From Cololabis saira (Eukaryota > Chordata > Actinopteri > Beloniformes > Belonidae): a stretch of DNA of 64,000 nt. The position numbers were made by a program, and so were the translations under genes. Under the pieces are notes generated by a model. The model was not told where the DNA came from. It ran no database searches and was given only the letters and a program-made list of their open reading frames with translations. The stretch lies in the NCBI RefSeq assembly GCF_033807715.1, contig NC_084587.1:11329916-11393915 (forward strand). Direction: 5' to 3'. Below, piece by piece: positions 12,541-36,056 of this stretch (position 1 is its first letter; the number at the start of each line of letters is the position of its first letter).

Positions 12541-14000
12541 AAAGTCATTTGTGGAAGGAGCACAGCAGTTTTACACTGAGACAGGACTCATTCATACACT
12601 CTTCGTGGAAGAAGACGGCATACAAACTGCAGCATGAAAGAGCATACTCAGAGGAGTTCGCCTTCTGAAACTGGACCAGTGGTTCTGCTGCGACTGGAGA
12701 TGTTTCATAAGAACACAAGAAGGCAAGTAGAGAAAATATCTCATTGAGAAATAGCTGCTGACTCGTAACAGGTGTCAAGTGATTGACTATATTATTGCCA
12801 GATATATCTTATTTAATAAATTCTACACCTCTGCACATAATACAAAAAAGGTTTTAAATAATAAGGTGAATAAAGTTCATAATCATGCAAAAAGATTATT
12901 TAGAAAGTGAAAAAGACAAAATTAGGAGGTTTTTTTTTCTTTTATTTCTATACATAATAAACACTTCAAAATAAAATTATGATTTCTGTTTATTATTTCA
13001 GATGTTAGACGTTTAAAAACTCCAAAACAGCCTTAGTGATGGTACATGAGAACGAAGATTGACAAAAACTGATATACAGATCATCAAAATCCACTTTTGA
13101 CAAAGTTCAGTGCTGATGTGCATCAATCACAAAAGTCTTTTTGAATTTTCTGACCTCTTAACAAACCCTGATCATACATAATCAGATGAGATTACACTCT
13201 TTATTCTTTTTTTCCCCCTCACTGCAGCCTTATTTCTTTGGTATTTTTACACTAAACGATTTTCATTTAGCTCCATGATTGTAGTCATTTATGACTGAAA
13301 AATCCTTTCGCACCAAATCATACAGTAGCTGAAACTACCGAAGCTTGTGTTAATTAAGTAATCTCTCTTTCATCCCAGGGCCTTTTAAATTCCTCTGAGC
13401 TACTCAAGTCCACATGTTGAACAACAGGGTCATTGCTTCTCTTACACACCATTACAGGCCTTCAGGAACATGATGTTCACGGTGTTCTCATTCCCTTCCT
13501 CCCATGAGATAACCTTGAAAAATAAGGTAAACTCAGCCTTGCTAGATTAATAACCTTTTAAAAATGTATCTTGGTGCTTGATTTCGGTGCTTCCAAGAAT
13601 ATGACTTCAACAATATACAGTTTAGGAGAAAAACCATTGAAAAACTATTGAACACACTGATGTTTATAAATTGATGTGACTTGCTTTTCCCTTAATCACA
13701 TAAAAAGGAATGGTTTTCTGAAGGAGATTTTTACTTTTCGTCATTTGCTGCATAAATATTTACTGAGAATCTGCCATATATATTGAGTATAATCGGTTTT
13801 TTTTTTGGTTTTTTTTTTCTTGAAAGCTTTTCTGCAAACTTTACAGGTTATTGGAACAGATTTGTTTGTTTGCTCAGATTAGCTGTTTCTTACAGGCTTT
13901 TTTTTCTCTGCGTGGGCATCTGTGGGTATATTTGCCCACAGAGGTATTAGACATTGGTAGCAGACACTTGAGCCAGCTAAAACATTACATGACAACAAAC
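12541..14000. other. Gene-free AT-rich stretch, nothing recognised
   Basis: Poly-T tracts near 13797-13820 and short open frames only. No exon or repeat family supported. Confidence 0.4.
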
Positions 14001-14005
14001 GTCAT

Positions 14006-14938
14006 AAGGCAAGGCAAGTTTATTTATATAGCACAATTCAACACAAGGGGATTCAAGGTGCTTTACATCGACATTAAAAGCAGCAAGACGTAATTGTACA
14101 GTAAATAAAATTATGAGAAAAGGAGGTAAAATTATAAATAAAATGATAAGAAAAGAAGTAAAATAATAAAAAGCACAAGCTGTTAAAAATAAAAATAAGA
14201 GCAGTAGAGTACAGCAGGTAAGTATTTAATTTAAGAGTAAGCTTGAGTAAACAGTAATGTTTTTAGGCCTGATTTAAAGGAACTGACAGTTGGAGCAGAC
14301 CTCAGGTCTACAGGAAGTTTGTTCCACCGGTGAGGAGCAGAATAACTGAACGCTGCCTCACCTTGCTTGGTTCTGGTTCTGGAACCACAACAAACCAGAT
14401 CCAGATGAACCTCAGGGGTCTGGGAGCTTCATAGGAACTAACAGATCAACCATGTATTTTGGTCCAAGACCATTCAGGTCTTTGTAGACCAGCAGTAAGA
14501 TTTTAAACTCTATCCTTTGACTCACTGGAAGCCAGTGTAGTGATTTCATGACCGGTGTAATGTGGTCCAGTTTCCTGGTGTTTGTAAGGACTCTAACGGC
14601 AGCGTTCTGGATCAGCTGCAGCTGCCTGATAGATTTCTTGTTAAGGCCTGTAAAGATGCCATTGCAATAATCCAACCTACTGAAAATGAATGCATGAATA
14701 AGTTTTTCCATTTCTTGTTTAGAGAGAATCCCCTTAATTCTAGCAATGTTTTTTAGGTGGTAGGCAGATTTAGTGATAAACTTTAGATGGCTATTTAAGT
14801 TCAGTTCTGAGTCAATAATTACACCAAGATTTCTGGCTTGATTTGTAGCTGTCAATGACATGGAGCCTAAGGGGCCAAGGTGAGCGTTGATCTTTTCCCT
14901 TTCATTTTTAGGGCCAAAAATGATCACCTCTGTCATAA
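14006..14938 (-). mobile_element. 5'-truncated L2-like LINE with RT C-terminal frame
   Basis: 14936-14412 (minus) encodes TEVIIFGPK, ARNLGVIID, FSRLDYCNGI, QLQLIQNAAVRVLTN and LHWLPVSQRIEFKILLLVYK in one frame. The 3' tail ends at 14006 with the reversed GGCAAGTTTATTTATATAGC. It is the same family as the plus-strand copy at 55005-57016. Confidence 0.85.
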
Positions 14939-14939
14939 A

Positions 14940-15610
14940 ACTTCTTAAACTCTGTCACAAACCTCTTCAATGTTTGTTCCAAAAGATTACCATCACAACT
15001 TTTTTTTTTTCTCCTTGAGAGGGCTAAAACTCTGCAGGCTGGAAAGAAACAGCTTGGGTCTTTTGTGATTTCCCAGCACACTGTTTAAAATAACCGTGAA
15101 ATAAGAGAAAAGAACAGCAACTTTCTCTCTTTTTTCTACAGCCACATTCAGGACTCAAGTATACGTTTCTACGTCTGTTTCTGACCTCAATCAGCTCTCT
15201 CCTTGTGATGTTTTCAAGTCTCGAGCACTTCTCCAGTCTACAATTTAAACACTGCATGACAGAATAACCAGCTGGTATTCGGGTTTTAGGCACTTCTGAA
15301 GCCATAGTGGAAGGAATAATGGCATTCAAGCAAAAAAAAAAAAAGCTGTGATCTTTTCATGTGACTCTTTGTTGCATTGAGGTTACACCACTGTTCATGG
15401 CTGCGAATGCATCCTGTGATAAGACCCGGAACCATCAACCCTGTTAACAATTAAACTCTGCAACCTGTCAACTTTAAAACTTGCTACACATCTAGGTAAC
15501 TGGTTAAAGTTCATTTATATGAGTCTACTTCAGTGCAGTTGCGTACTGTGTCTCTATCTTATGTATATGAACTAAGTTTGCTTAGAGAGAAGCACTCAGA
15601 TACATGTCAC
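14940..15610. other. Gene-free stretch, one unrecognised frame
   Basis: A 101-codon Cys-rich frame at 15329-15024 (minus) resembles no family I know, and no splice context supports it. Confidence 0.3.
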
Positions 15611-15614
15611 ACCA

Positions 15615-16260
15615 CAGCATTTTATTTTTTTATTGGCTTTGTCGCGAACACAACAAACCCCAATCAAATTAAAAGCATCAAAATATTAAAAAAAGAAAAA
15701 ACAATTTAACAGTCTCATTCAAAAATAAAACACAGCAAAACAATGTGTTCGAGAGGGAACAGGAGGAAGCAGAACGTTATTTAGTCCTGTCCCTTCCTCA
15801 CAATATCATATCATATATAACCTATAAAAATGAAATAGAATTAAAAGAAAAGAAAGAGAAGAAAAGAAAAGAAAAGAAAGGAAAAAGACAAAATAACAAA
15901 AAATAAATAAGTACAACACAAACAACCAATAAGCAATATCAGTAATTATAATCATAATTGAACTGGTCTCCTACAATATCCTAAATTCAAGAGTCCAATC
16001 TCCCAGTCACCTCTACAATGATCCACGAACAGCCTTGAATGCCAGCAGTTATATTTGTATCGTATATAATCCATCCACAATGAACAAAATAATAATCAAA
16101 GAAATACATATGTAAAGTAAATTACTTTCTTTAGAGGTCCCCATTTTTATACTTGTCAAGAATTGCTTTCTTGTATGTGTTTTTAAACTGTATAGAGTTA
16201 GTGCTATGTTTGATTTCATCATCCAGACCATTTGGAACATGGCACTCATGTATTAACAGT
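15615..16260 (-). mobile_element. LINE 3' fragment
   Basis: The minus frame ending near 16130 reads VWMMKSNIALTLYSLKTHTR, a decayed form of the NGLDDEIK-S-SLF-FKKTYK end of teleost LINE proteins. It is followed by an A/T-rich 3' UTR with AACAGGAGGAAGCAGAACG near 15760. Confidence 0.55.
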
Positions 16261-18570
16261 TAATATACTTACTGTAAGTTGCACTATATTACAGTTTAGT
16301 ACGTTAAATCTGTCTAATTTAAGGCAAAGGCAGCTATTTATGTTTTGAAGAAGTTAAAGTCTTTCCCTGTTTATAAACAGTTCCTGTGTCATGGCAGGAA
16401 TAAAGGATTTCTAATGCTTGGAGACCGGCTCCGGCCAGGCACAGGGATTCTCCACACCTCTCTATCTAACCTTTCTCATTCCAACCAACCTCATATTTGA
16501 AAGACCATTGCAATAACACGGTGAAATATTAATGAGTTTATATCTGAAGTTCCTGAAATGGCCTTTAGACTGAACCTTTATGACTTTTTAACTTATCAAT
16601 TTTAGGTCCTGGTCATTTATTGCCGGTACTTCAGGAACCTCCTCTATGAAGCTTGGTCTGAGTTAGAATACGGATTGTATCTTTACAGCCACAGTTCTCA
16701 TTGGATGATGGAATAATGTCTTTATGAGTCAAGAATAATGCTTGTTATAAAGATTGAACACAATAATTGTCAGTTTTCGTAGAGGTAGTTGTTAAATCAT
16801 TCTCTCTAAAGATTTTTAATACCGGTACTTGTTTTTTCCTGTCAGCCTTGAGCTTTTTGGGATTGTTCCCATCGGCATGCATATTAGTTGTTACAGAGAG
16901 CAATCAGAGATCAAAACAATAACCTATATTTAACCTGTCTTTGATTGTGTATTTGGACCCTTATGCTGATTTTTTTTCAAGAAAAAGTCTATATAAAGCA
17001 CAAGGTCTCTTAGTTTAAATGCATTAAATCTCTGGAGAAAAGACTATTTTAGATGTTGTTGCTTATGTTTTGGAATATCTAAGTCTTGAGAGAGTATTTA
17101 GGATTCAATATTAGATGCAGCGTTAAACCGGACTGTGCTTTACTTTCCTCCCCTGACACTTAGATAAATCAATAAACCATTATAGTTCTGAAACAAGTCA
17201 CTTTTAATTCAATTTTTTATACTTTTAGATGGATTTTCCAAGAGGCAGCGAAACCGTTAGGTCATCCATTCTATAAGAAATGAAAAGATGGATCAACATC
17301 AACTCTGCACACTTTGTATACTTCTAGCAGCCCCTGTGGAGCAAATTGCCCAGATTATACATTTTTCATTGTGCCCAATGTGATTTGTTACCAGACCTTA
17401 AGATCATAGAAGCTCCTGTTTTTTAAATTAGTTTTTGATGAGAATTCATCAGAGTGCTTGTCATGTTTTCAGACGGCATATGAACCAAAACCCTCCACCT
17501 CTGCAGCATCATGGGTAGGTTCTACATTATTTCTTCTCAAAGTGATAATGTAGTGTAGTGTATAAGCAGTTGGAGTCTGCAGCAACTGCTTTCAGCATGA
17601 GTAGTAATCATCCCAGACAGACCTGCCGTTGTTTTGGAGCTGCAGCATTGAACAGTGTTGCTGTTCTTAGTCGGCAGGGTTTTCAACTTGGAGTCTAGTT
17701 CATTGTCTGCCCACATTTGGTGACACCCAAGCACAATTTGCCTTTCATGGTGATGTTGGAATCTTGTTGTTATCACACACCAATTCCAGATAGTTTCATG
17801 TTATGAAAAATGGGAAATGTATTGGTGTATTGATTTTGTTATTGAGCTATGCATTTCTGTAATTATCCTGGAGGAAGTTATTCCTGTGAATGACCCTGGG
17901 TGACAATTTTAAAAATAGACTAACATTGGGTGTAATGATATATCTTTTTCACTTTATGGTCATTTATGGTGACAAGAAGATGACAGATAATGATGGAGGT
18001 CTGTTTTCATATAAGAACTCTGTTGTAATAGGTGCAAATACAGAGTATTTTCTTAAAACAAGCACACATTTCTAAAACAATCAATATAGCTCTGGTTTCA
18101 CTTACAGGACATGGTTTACTTCTTACATTTAGTACTTACTGCGTATTATATTTTTTTAAATGGCTTTTCACAAAAATAAATTGCAGTTTATAAGAAGACT
18201 AGCAGTCTTCCTTTCTTAAATTTGACTGCAAAAGCCCAGCTACACTAAAAAATGACTGTTTTGTTACTAAAATCAACAGAAATGTTGCACTGCAGAAGCT
18301 CAAGAACACTAAAGCATATTACTAATAATAGAAAACATTCAATTAATATAGCTCCTGTAGACTACAGATATTTGAAAATATACGTAAATCTGTTTAAAAA
18401 AACAAACAAACTCAAGTGCAGTGAAGCTACTGGTTTTGAAATCAGAAAATATAAGCCAAAAATGATTTAAAAAAGAAAGAAAAGAAATGTGTTTACTGCA
18501 GAATCTTTTTATTTTTCCAGAGGAGTTTGTACTTTTATTTTTACAAATCACTATTACACTTCCTGGTTTC
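16261..18570. other. Gene-free stretch upstream of bdh2
   Basis: 16261-17290 may be further decayed LINE sequence, but no clean motif can be read. No exon supported in the rest. Confidence 0.35.
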
Positions 18571-18573
18571 TAA

Positions 18574-18603
18574 CCAATAGCCTTGCAGGACGGACGTCAC
18601 GTG
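18574..18603 (+). promoter_or_regulatory. Candidate bdh2 proximal promoter motifs (CCAAT, CRE-like, E-box)
   Basis: CCAAT at 18574-18578, GACGTCA at 18593-18599 (7 of 8 bases of a CRE) and CACGTG at 18598-18603 overlap just upstream of the candidate first exon. CACGTG is the E-box bound by USF, MYC/MAX and TFEB-type factors. The motif density is seen; use in vivo is inference. Confidence 0.4.
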
Positions 18604-18652
18604 TCAGCTCCACTGACCTGAAGTCCACGCTGCGAATGAGCTGAAAACAGCG
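18604..18652 (+). other. bdh2: Candidate non-coding first exon of bdh2
   Basis: A strong donor (CG|GTGAGTTT, GT at 18653) follows a short GC-richer stretch. The first coding exon appears to start at an acceptor ending at 20308 (GATCACAG), leaving 19 bp of 5' UTR before the ATG at 20328. A 5' UTR exon here, with an intron of about 1.66 kb, is the simplest model. The transcription start is not visible, so the left border is arbitrary. RNA evidence would decide. Confidence 0.5.
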
Positions 18653-19705
18653 GTGAGTTTATTTGCGCTCGTTCCCTGTTTGACTACTTTTACCCTAATC
18701 GATAGTGGCTGTTACAAACGGCCTGTAAACCAACAACCATAATTTCTGTGTTCCATAGTTAATAAAGTTTGCCTTGAAGAATTATAACCATTTATCTCAG
18801 AAATGTAGTATATAATAAACGTGTGCCATTTGCCATTGTCGGTTCTTTCTGTTCTGCAACTACTGTAGTTTTTTTTTTCCTGATTTGTACTCTATTATAT
18901 ATACAGAAATGTGTTTAGAATTAGTAAAAAATAGGTAAACCGTACAAAAAAATCAGTTCTCAAGTTTAATTTAGTAACAAAGCAAGTTATTGATACTTTT
19001 TTCTGTACATCCAGGTGCTGTTAAAAACATTTTATTCGGCACTAGTTTTTTCTGAGTTTGCTTCGGAAATTTACACAATAAATAACTCATTTCTTCACTA
19101 GATCCACGAAGAAGCCTCTCAGGTGACTTTCCAATGCGGAGCAGCACATCCGGGTTTCAAAATAAAAGTTATAGAGTTTCTTCTTTTTTTTAAGAGGGAG
19201 GGAGGTTTTAGAGGCAGAAGTTAAATTATGGGAAGCGTATTTTTTCACTCTCAGCAAAACGTTTTAAGTTCAATTGGATATTTTATTAAATGCATAATAA
19301 AGAGTTGATGGTTGATTTTAAACTGCAGGACATCAAATGTTGCAACGCTGGTTTGGAGCTGTTAAAAGAAACAGCTCATACTTCTTGGTTTGGCTGGTCA
19401 TGATGTAAAGATGAGTTGATCTCTATCATAAGGTGCTTAATACTGGCTTTTGGTGGCAGAACCTTTACCTCTCTTACCAGTCATGGTGGCTGTACATAAG
19501 AGCCTCTTTCTGGAAAGGGGAGACATCTGATCACCTCTTTTTTCTGCCTCCCGATGTAGACCAAAAGGCATGAAAAAAGAGAGACGGGTTATGCCAATAG
19601 CTAAGGTTAAATTCTGGACTGTTTGCCTATTTTCTGTGTTTGTTTTTTGTTTTATCATTGTTATTATTTTATTGTTCGGAAAAGATAACCAGCACTTCAT
19701 TCAAT

Positions 19706-20094
19706 TAGGGCTGGGCGATTTTGGACAAAAATAAAATCCTGATTTTTTTTCTCTGAAAACCCGATTTTCGATTTCGATTTCTTTTGGTAAAACTACAAAA
19801 GACAATGGAATTAATTGTTTCAAATATTTTATCTTTATTTTTAAAGAAAAATAGCGAACAAATTTCCCTATTGGGAATGAAGTGCAATTGAAAGATACTG
19901 TAAATCCTCCTTGAGTTTAGTAAAGTGACAACATTTACAATTTTCTTGACCAAACAAAGATGACTAGACGAGCTCTGTCTGTAATGCAGCCAGCTGCAAA
20001 AAAGGAAAATCGATTTTCCGATTTTCCTTTTTTTAACATCGTCTTGATTAATAAATCCGATTTAGATTTAAAATCGATTAATCGCACAGCCCTA
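19706..20094. mobile_element. hAT MITE upstream of bdh2 coding exon 1
   Basis: Ends TAGGGCTGGGCGATTTT and AATCGCACAGCCCTA, with a perfect 8-bp target duplication CATTCAAT (19698-19705 and 20095-20102). It lies in the putative 5' UTR intron. It is related by its ends to the elements at 11127, 24898 and 38637. Confidence 0.9.
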
Positions 20095-20327
20095 CATTCA
20101 ATATGTCATGCAGATGAAAGGGTTCATAGATTCCAACACGGTGCTTTTCAGTTGTGAACATTTACTGCAAACTGGAGCTTTGATAATCACTCTTAGAAAC
20201 AGTAGCCAGCTAATGAATGAGAAGGTTTTTAAGGGAGAGAACATTTGTCATTAAAATGAGCCTGTATCTGATCAATATTCCATTTTCATCCCTTTGTTTT
20301 GATCACAGCAGCAGTGACAGACGCACT

Positions 20328-32041
<11,714 letters not shown>

Positions 32042-32300
32042 AGAGCCTGTGACAAAATCAGCCTGTCAAGATGATTAAGCCTGAAAAAAATCCTGATTCA
32101 AGACGAAGATTGCATGATTAAATCATTCATCATTCTCTAAAATAAGCACGTTTTAATGTTCAATGTTTGGAAATTTACTTTAAAGTGTGCTGCAAGTTTT
32201 TTGGCATGCTAAAAGATGATAAATGTTGACCGATCTTGTGTTTAAATAAAATATTGCTACACACATAATTACAATGTTACCATCTTTTAAATAAACATAT
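32042..32300 (+). other. bdh2: bdh2 3' UTR with two AATAAA signals
   Basis: After the TGA at 32039-32041 the sequence is unique and AT-rich, with AATAAA at 32245-32250 and again at 32290-32295. A 3' UTR of about 220-270 nt is predicted. No CAGTG loop of a canonical iron-responsive element occurs in this stretch. Confidence 0.6.
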
Positions 32301-32439
32301 CTACCTTTAATATTTAACAAAGCAGTCTGTTTCACAGTACTTAATTATAAAACAATAATGTGGTTGACAGATTTCACTATTTAACGGGAGACGTTCCAGG
32401 TAAATAATAAAAAAGTATGTGTGTGTGTGTGTGTGTGTC

Positions 32440-32948
32440 TATTTAACAAAGATGAAGCCAATAAAAAAAGAAATGGTGTGGGTAGTACTAAGTATCCCTT
32501 TATTGTTTCCATAGGATTTACAAAAAAAACATTATATGTTATATTGATTATATATTAAAATGCATATAAGATTGTCCTTTATTTCTCCCTCAATGGGGAA
32601 ATTCATTTTGCAGCAGTACACTCAACACACACATGCAGGGAAAGGGTAAAAATATAATTACGAAATATAAACAGTATACATTGGAATGAAAAATAAAAAG
32701 TATTGCAGTACGGGAAAGAAAGAAAAAGTGCAAAAAAAAAAGCAGGTAGGATGTGTAGGAGGTAGATATTGCACGTTGTTATTGCACATGTATATATTGG
32801 ATATATATGCGTGTGTGTGGAGCTATTTAACAAAAATGTAGCCAATAAAAAAAGAAATGGTGTGGGTAGTATCCCTTTACTGTTTCCATAGGATTTACAA
32901 AAAAAGCATTATATTACATATTAAATTGATTATATATTAAAATGCATA
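32440..32948. repeat. 127-bp direct repeat flanking a 257-bp insert
   Basis: 32440-32566 and 32824-32948 are near-identical (TATTTAACAAA..., ...TTAAAATGCATA). The segment between (32567-32823) looks like a LINE/SINE tail (TTTATTTCTCCCTCAATGGG). It lies just after the bdh2 poly-A signals. Confidence 0.7.
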
Positions 32949-32999
32949 CGCATATATTATTGTTTTATAGTGTATTATATTATGTTATGAGATCTCATG

Positions 33000-33240
33000 G
33001 TATGTTATAGTATTATTATATTGGTTTATATTATAGTATGGTGATATAATTTTGTTATAGCCTATGTTATAATATTATTATGTTATATTAGGATATTATT
33101 ATATCATTGTATACTATTATAGTATTACATATATTACTTTATATTATATCGTGCTATATTATATCACTCTATATGATAATTATCTATTTATTTATTTTTC
33201 AAATTAATATTCTTTATTTATTTACGTTCATTACATTATT

Positions 33241-33290
<50 letters not shown>

Positions 33291-33472
33291 ACTAGATAAG
33301 ATACATATCATTGAAACTCGATGTTGTCTTTTGTTGTTTCTACTGTATGTCCACTATCTGTATCTTGTATTTGGATTATGTCCACTTGGTGTAATAAAAT
33401 AAAATGCATTATTAATTAATATATATAATAATAATATTATATATATATATAATTATAATATATATATAATAA

Positions 33473-33551
<79 letters not shown>

Positions 33552-33566
33552 ATATATATATAATAA

Positions 33567-33610
<44 letters not shown>

Positions 33611-33640
33611 ATATAATTAATAATTGATATATATATGCAG
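33000..33640. repeat. AT-rich simple-repeat block with (CA)n and (TA)n
   Basis: (CA)n of about 20 units at 33246-33290 and a broken (TA)n array at about 33421-33625, within a stretch that is almost only A and T from 33000. A length-variable site. Confidence 0.9.
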
Positions 33641-33803
33641 ACAAAAAAAAAGAAATAGTCTGAGAAATGAATACATATCAGGTTTATTAATCTATTTATT
33701 TAAAACCATTAAGGAGGGGAGGTTTACTGCCCCACCTGTTGTTCCCCCACCAACCAATGCACCACCTTGAAACCAACGCAGTCTTTATCTTTCCATTACT
33801 AAA

Positions 33804-33909
33804 GGCTGATTTATGGTTCTGCGTTAAATCGACACAGAGCCTACGGCGTAGGGTACGCGGACACGCGCACCGGCTCTGCGTCGATGTAACGCAGAACCAT
33901 AAACCAGCA
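33804..33909. mobile_element. Palindromic MITE (GGCTGATTTATGGTT family), second copy
   Basis: Ends GGCTGATTTATGGTTCTGCG and CGCAGAACCATAAACCAGC are inverted repeats. The core is GC-rich. It is homologous to 1875-2014 and lies just upstream of the CpG-richer candidate promoter. Confidence 0.75.
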
Positions 33910-33954
33910 TTTTTAATCCTCCCCGTTGCTTTTCCCCAGCTGGTGGAGATGCTA

Positions 33955-34025
33955 TAGCACAGCCAGACACGCTGCCGTCGTCCGTCCCCCGGCGGGTTTG
34001 CTGGTGTTGATGGGTTTTATATGAG
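33955..34025 (+). other. Candidate distal non-coding first exon for slc9b2
   Basis: A CpG-richer stretch ends in a good donor (ATGAG|GTGAGC, GT at 34026). It lies between bdh2 and slc9b2 on the right strand, about 7.4 kb before the slc9b2 acceptor at 41429. No other feature explains it. The link to slc9b2 is inference only. Confidence 0.3.
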
Positions 34026-34450
34026 GTGAGCGGGGTGTTTTAGTGGTCTGTGTGTGGGAGGGTCCCGGCAGGACGGGAAGGGGCTGGTCGCAGTTTTACA
34101 TGCTTTTAAACGGGAGGACACGAGGTTAAAGTCACCCAGCTAAACACCATGCATCGATTATCGGACACGAGCTTCCTCTCTCGTTGTGATTTTATTATAT
34201 ATCACTTTGATTATAGTCGTGGTGTAAGAGCAAGAGTCTAGTTAGGTCTATAAAGAGTTAATTTCTGTAGGGAAACGTCGACAGTAACGTCTAATGGAGT
34301 CAGTGAGCAGCTTGAAATAAGCCCAGCACGTCTGGCCGTCGCAATGCGGCCATATAAGTAAATATAGTTGATAAACAGTGTCGCAGTTAAAGGAAATACT
34401 TTTATTCTGCCAATCCTCGCTACCTGTCGAGAAATGCTACTGTAGGGTTC

Positions 34451-34462
34451 TGCGCATGCGCA
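34451..34462. promoter_or_regulatory. Perfect palindromic NRF1-type site
   Basis: TGCGCATGCGCA matches the NRF1 consensus exactly on both strands. It sits in the CpG-richer 33.93-34.46 kb block, about 430 bp after the candidate donor at 34026. NRF1 sites are usually close to transcription starts, so this supports a promoter here; binding is not shown. Confidence 0.45.
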
Positions 34463-34475
34463 CAGTCGATTTTCA

Positions 34476-36056
34476 AACTTGCTTATAATTTTTGAAAAGA
34501 TCCATGTCTAGACAGTACTCGAGTTGTAAAAAAAAAATCAGGGGGGATGGTGGATTTTATCATATGGGGACAGATAATTTGTGCTGATTACAAATAATAT
34601 AATATATTACAAATAATAGCACTGACCAAAAAAGCTGCAGAAATACTGCAGGAAGGACATAGCAGCAGTTAAATGCAGCCTTCTGTAAGCTTTAAATATC
34701 CACTGGGTTTACATCAAATACATCAAAACACAACAATAAAAAACTTTTTTCTGAACTTATCAATATGACTCTGTCCTTCACAGGATAAGTAAAATGGATC
34801 ACTGCAAAAACTCAAAATCTTAACAAGAATATTTGTCTTATTTGTAGTTAAAATGTTAGTAAAAGAGTAAGTTAGTAGTAATGTTAGTAAAAGAAAATCT
34901 CATTACACTTAAAACAAGACTCATCACTGGAAAGAACAACAATTTTCACCTGTTTCAAGTAGATTTTCAATTGAAATAAGTAGAAAAATCTGCCAGTGGA
35001 ACAAGATTTTTTTGCTTGTAATAAGAAGATAAATCTTGTCCCACTGGCAGATTTTCCTACGTATTTCAAGTGAAAATTTACTTGAAACAGGTGAAAATTG
35101 TCAAATAAGTTATTTTTCTGGTGATGACTCTAAATGTTTAAATAGCAGTAAAACCACATTCATTGATGAAATTACATAAGGGATGGAAAGGGGGGATGGC
35201 AGTTTTACAGGGGGGATGATTTTGACCGTTTTTATTTCAGGAGGGATGCCACCCCCCCTCATCCCCCCTCAACTCGAGTACTGTATATAGATGATATTCT
35301 GGTATGATAACCCTTCCTGAGTGGCAGCTGTATCATGAAGTCACCCACCCCCTTCAGAAAACTACATTTTAGATGCTGGTGCATATCCTGGTTTAGACTC
35401 ATGTACAGGATATCTGTTCACATCATATCATTTTAAAGGGGGCCTTCTAAACATTCATTCAAGCTAAGATGTGAATCTTTCTGACCAACATAGAGGTCAC
35501 TGCAGCTCTTTAAACTATAAATAACACACATTTTTAGACCATTTTCGCCTAAATGATATACTATCTTTTATCCCTGTGTCATCTAGGAACAACAGAGACA
35601 CAAAAATGTTGTATTGTATTTTGTATTTGTATTTTGTGACAAAATACAAAAACTGGAATACTCACAGGACCATAAGGATCCAGGAAATGTTTAATATACC
35701 CCATACTCATTGTTGCAGGTCATTGTGAGCCCAAACTGGTCTTTATCATGCAAATACAGGACATAAAGGACACCACAATGAGATAAGGAACCGGCTTAGT
35801 TTTATAAACAACATTATACACGTAACAATATTGTAAACAAAATTAACATTGTTATTAATGGGAATATGTCAAGATCTGATTATAGTTGGGCTATCAAGTT
35901 CTGTGTGTACTTAAGATAGTGTTAAGAAGGTTAACCAAGTACAGAATCATCACATAATGTCGCTCAAACTATGATACAGCTGCCACTCAGGAAGGTTATC
36001 ATACCAAAATATCATCTATAGACATAGATAATTTCAAAAATCATAAGCAAGTTTAG
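34476..36056. mobile_element. Long inverted-repeat element, left arm split by a hAT element
   Basis: 34476-34512 plus 35284-35336 together match, inverted, 35971-36055 (arm keywords AAACTTGCTTAT and TGAGTGGCAGCTGTATCAT). The arm is continuous on the right but split on the left by the hAT element at 34513-35283. Arms are about 85-90 bp. No transposase seen. Confidence 0.75.
34513..35283. mobile_element. hAT element (CAGTACTCGAGTTG family), copy 1
   Basis: Ends CAGTACTCGAGTTG and CAACTCGAGTACTG. The target duplication is degraded (TGTCTAGA / TATATAGA). Internal sequence includes part of the CACTGCAAAAACTC fold-back. Copies 2 and 3 are at 42951 and 52248. Confidence 0.85.

Noticed and set aside
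15024..15329. Cys-rich 101-codon frame (-)
   Set aside because: No spacing pattern of a known Cys-rich family and no flanking exon signals.
1..18570. Search for CENPE, the next gene in the human order
   Set aside because: No kinesin motor or coiled-coil exons recognised on either strand; it may lie outside the window.
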